Assembly: GCA_029863245.1 (NCBI GenBank)
Contig: JAOTVV010000003.1
Coordinates: 1-64,000, forward strand
Reading direction: 5' to 3'
From: Gemmatimonadota bacterium
Lineage (GTDB): Bacteria; Gemmatimonadota; Gemmatimonadetes; Gemmatimonadales; GWC2-71-9
Length of the DNA stretch: 64,000 bases
Each line of letters opens with the position of its first letter. Within the stretch, counting starts at the first letter, position 1. The notes under the pieces are model-generated. The model saw nothing but the letters and a program-made list of their open reading frames with translations. It did not search any database and had not been told where the DNA came from. The translations under genes were made by a program, and so were the position numbers. Shown here piece by piece: positions 62,986-64,000 of this stretch.

Positions 62986-64000
62986 TGCTTCAGGCGGATA
63001 CGCCCGTCCAGTTTCTCAAGGGTGTCGGCCCGCAGCGCGCCGACGCCTTTGCCCGGCTCGGCGTGCGCACGGTGGAAGATCTCCTGTACCACATCCCGCA
63101 TCGCTATCTCGACGCCACGACGGTGACGCCGATTGCCAAGGCCACCGTGGGGATGGAAGTGACGTTGGTGGGGCGTGTGGTGTCGAAGGGCGTGGTGCCC
63201 ACCCGCCGGCGCCTGCGGATTTTCCGCGCGGTGCTGCGAGACAGCAGCGGCGTGATCGAATGCGCGTGGCCGGGCCAGGCATTCCTGGATCGGAGCATCA
63301 AACCGGGACAGCTGCTGCTGGTCACCGGCCCGGTCAAGTACTATCATGGCCGCCAGGTCGCGCCGCGGGAGCAGATCGTCCTCGCCGACGCCGGGGAAGG
63401 AGACGGCGAGGGAACGAACGGCCAAGGCCTGGTCTTGCCGGTCTACCCGGCCACGGAGGGGCTGACCCACCGGCAAGTCCGGCGGATCGTGGCGGAGCAT
63501 CTCGAGGCGATGCTCGCGGTGGCGAGCGACTCGCTTCCGGAATCGCTGCGTCGCGAAGCCGGCGTCGCAACGCTCGACGAGGCGCTGCGCGCCCTGCACC
63601 GCCCGACGCGCTCCGGAGAGTGGGAGCAAGGCCGGCGGCGCCTGGCACTCGACGAGCTGTTCGACCTGCAGCTCGTCGTGTCGCGTGCCCGTCACCTCGC
63701 CAAGAGCGCGCACAAAGGACCACGTTTCGCGCTCCGGAAGACGCACACGTCGCGGCTCAAGGATACGCTGCCATTCGACCTCACGGCCGACCAAAAACGC
63801 GCCGTTCGCGAGATCACGGCCGACATGATCGGCGACAAGCGCATGCACCGGCTGCTCATGGGTGACGTCGGTACGGGAAAGACGGTCGTGGCGCTCTTCG
63901 CGATGCTGCTCGCGGTCGAGAACGACTATCAGGCCGTGGTCATGGCGCCAACGGAGCTGCTCACCGAGCAACACGGGCGCACGCTGACCGAGTTTCTCGC
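62985..64000 (+). CDS. recG: ATP-dependent DNA helicase RecG (partial, runs off the window)
   Basis: RecG remodels stalled replication forks and Holliday junctions. The visible 338 codons have the N-terminal wedge domain (VQFLKGVGPQRADAFARLGV, VEDLLYHIPHRYLDATTVTP), the OB-fold at about 50-140, and the start of the SF2 helicase domain with LTADQKRAV, Walker A MGDVGTGKTVVALF (K299) and APTELLTEQH. The ATG at 62985 shares a base with the ftsY stop. The stop lies beyond 64000, so the length cannot be judged. Full-length RecG is near 690 residues. Confidence 0.95.
   Translation, partial: MLQADTPVQFLKGVGPQRADAFARLGVRTVEDLLYHIPHRYLDATTVTPIAKATVGMEVTLVGRVVSKGVVPTRRRLRIFRAVLRDSSGVIECAWPGQAFLDRSIKPGQLLLVTGPVKYYHGRQVAPREQIVLADAGEGDGEGTNGQGLVLPVYPATEGLTHRQVRRIVAEHLEAMLAVASDSLPESLRREAGVATLDEALRALHRPTRSGEWEQGRRRLALDELFDLQLVVSRARHLAKSAHKGPRFALRKTHTSRLKDTLPFDLTADQKRAVREITADMIGDKRMHRLLMGDVGTGKTVVALFAMLLAVENDYQAVVMAPTELLTEQHGRTLTEFL

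Overview
This is a GC-rich bacterial chromosome segment, densely packed with long runs of overlapping, co-directional genes. It looks most like a member of the Gemmatimonadota. That placement is an inference from the base composition, from the pairing of an MglA/roadblock GTPase module with DUF4388 and TPR proteins, from LVIVD-repeat lipoproteins and a DUF2723 membrane protein, and from an MurE of the meso-diaminopimelate type. No rRNA is present to confirm it. I see no insertion sequence, prophage, CRISPR array or plasmid gene.

Layout. Positions 1-9916 carry mostly minus-strand genes: an EamA-type exporter, a zinc-ribbon/SH3 membrane protein, a small CxxC protein, an archaeal-type gatE-gatD pair for Glu-tRNA(Gln) amidation, and a PAS/receiver sensor protein. 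A small plus-strand membrane protein sits among them, and a plus-strand M28 peptidase lipoprotein follows. Positions 9917-14866 are plus-strand: a secreted protein behind an 11-bp TTCAC repeat array, a class I fumarase, a 55-residue ORF with its own ribosome site and terminator, an LVIVD lipoprotein and a TerB-like protein. Positions 14871-22855 are a housekeeping run: tilS, ftsH, folP, cdaA (c-di-AMP synthase) and a DUF2723 membrane protein.

Positions 22932-41542 look like one very long transcription unit. It starts with yggS, a DivIVA-domain protein, purine nucleoside phosphorylase, a type-2 ileS, a DksA/TraR protein, lspA and an rluD-like gene that apparently begins with ATT. It then becomes an accessory module: a 939-residue TPR protein, a DUF4388-TPR protein, three successive roadblock/LC7 proteins, an MglA-type GTPase, a protein with two DnaA-type AAA+ domains and no DNA-binding domain, a second DUF4388-TPR protein, a further TPR protein and a membrane-anchored HExxH peptidase. 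This GTPase/AAA+ module is the best candidate for an undescribed system in the window.

Positions 41598-43785 hold a small, apparently leaderless membrane-protein gene, tRNA-Val(TAC), a secreted repeat protein and tRNA-Asp(GTC). Positions 43861-58953 are a division and cell-wall (dcw) cluster: rsmH, ftsL, ftsI with a PASTA domain, murE, murF, mraY, murD, ftsW, murG, murC, ftsQ, ftsA and ftsZ. It lacks mraZ, murB and ddl at their common places and has an internal promoter before murC. It is followed by an M23 endopeptidase, a vWA-like membrane protein, ftsY and a recG cut by the window end.

How the genes fit together. The dcw cluster, FtsH, CdaA, DivIVA and the M23 peptidase concern envelope growth and division. 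FtsY, LspA and the many signal-peptide proteins concern secretion. TilS, GatDE, IleS, RluD and the two tRNAs serve translation. The MglA module may link spatial organisation to a DnaA-like ATPase, but that is inference.
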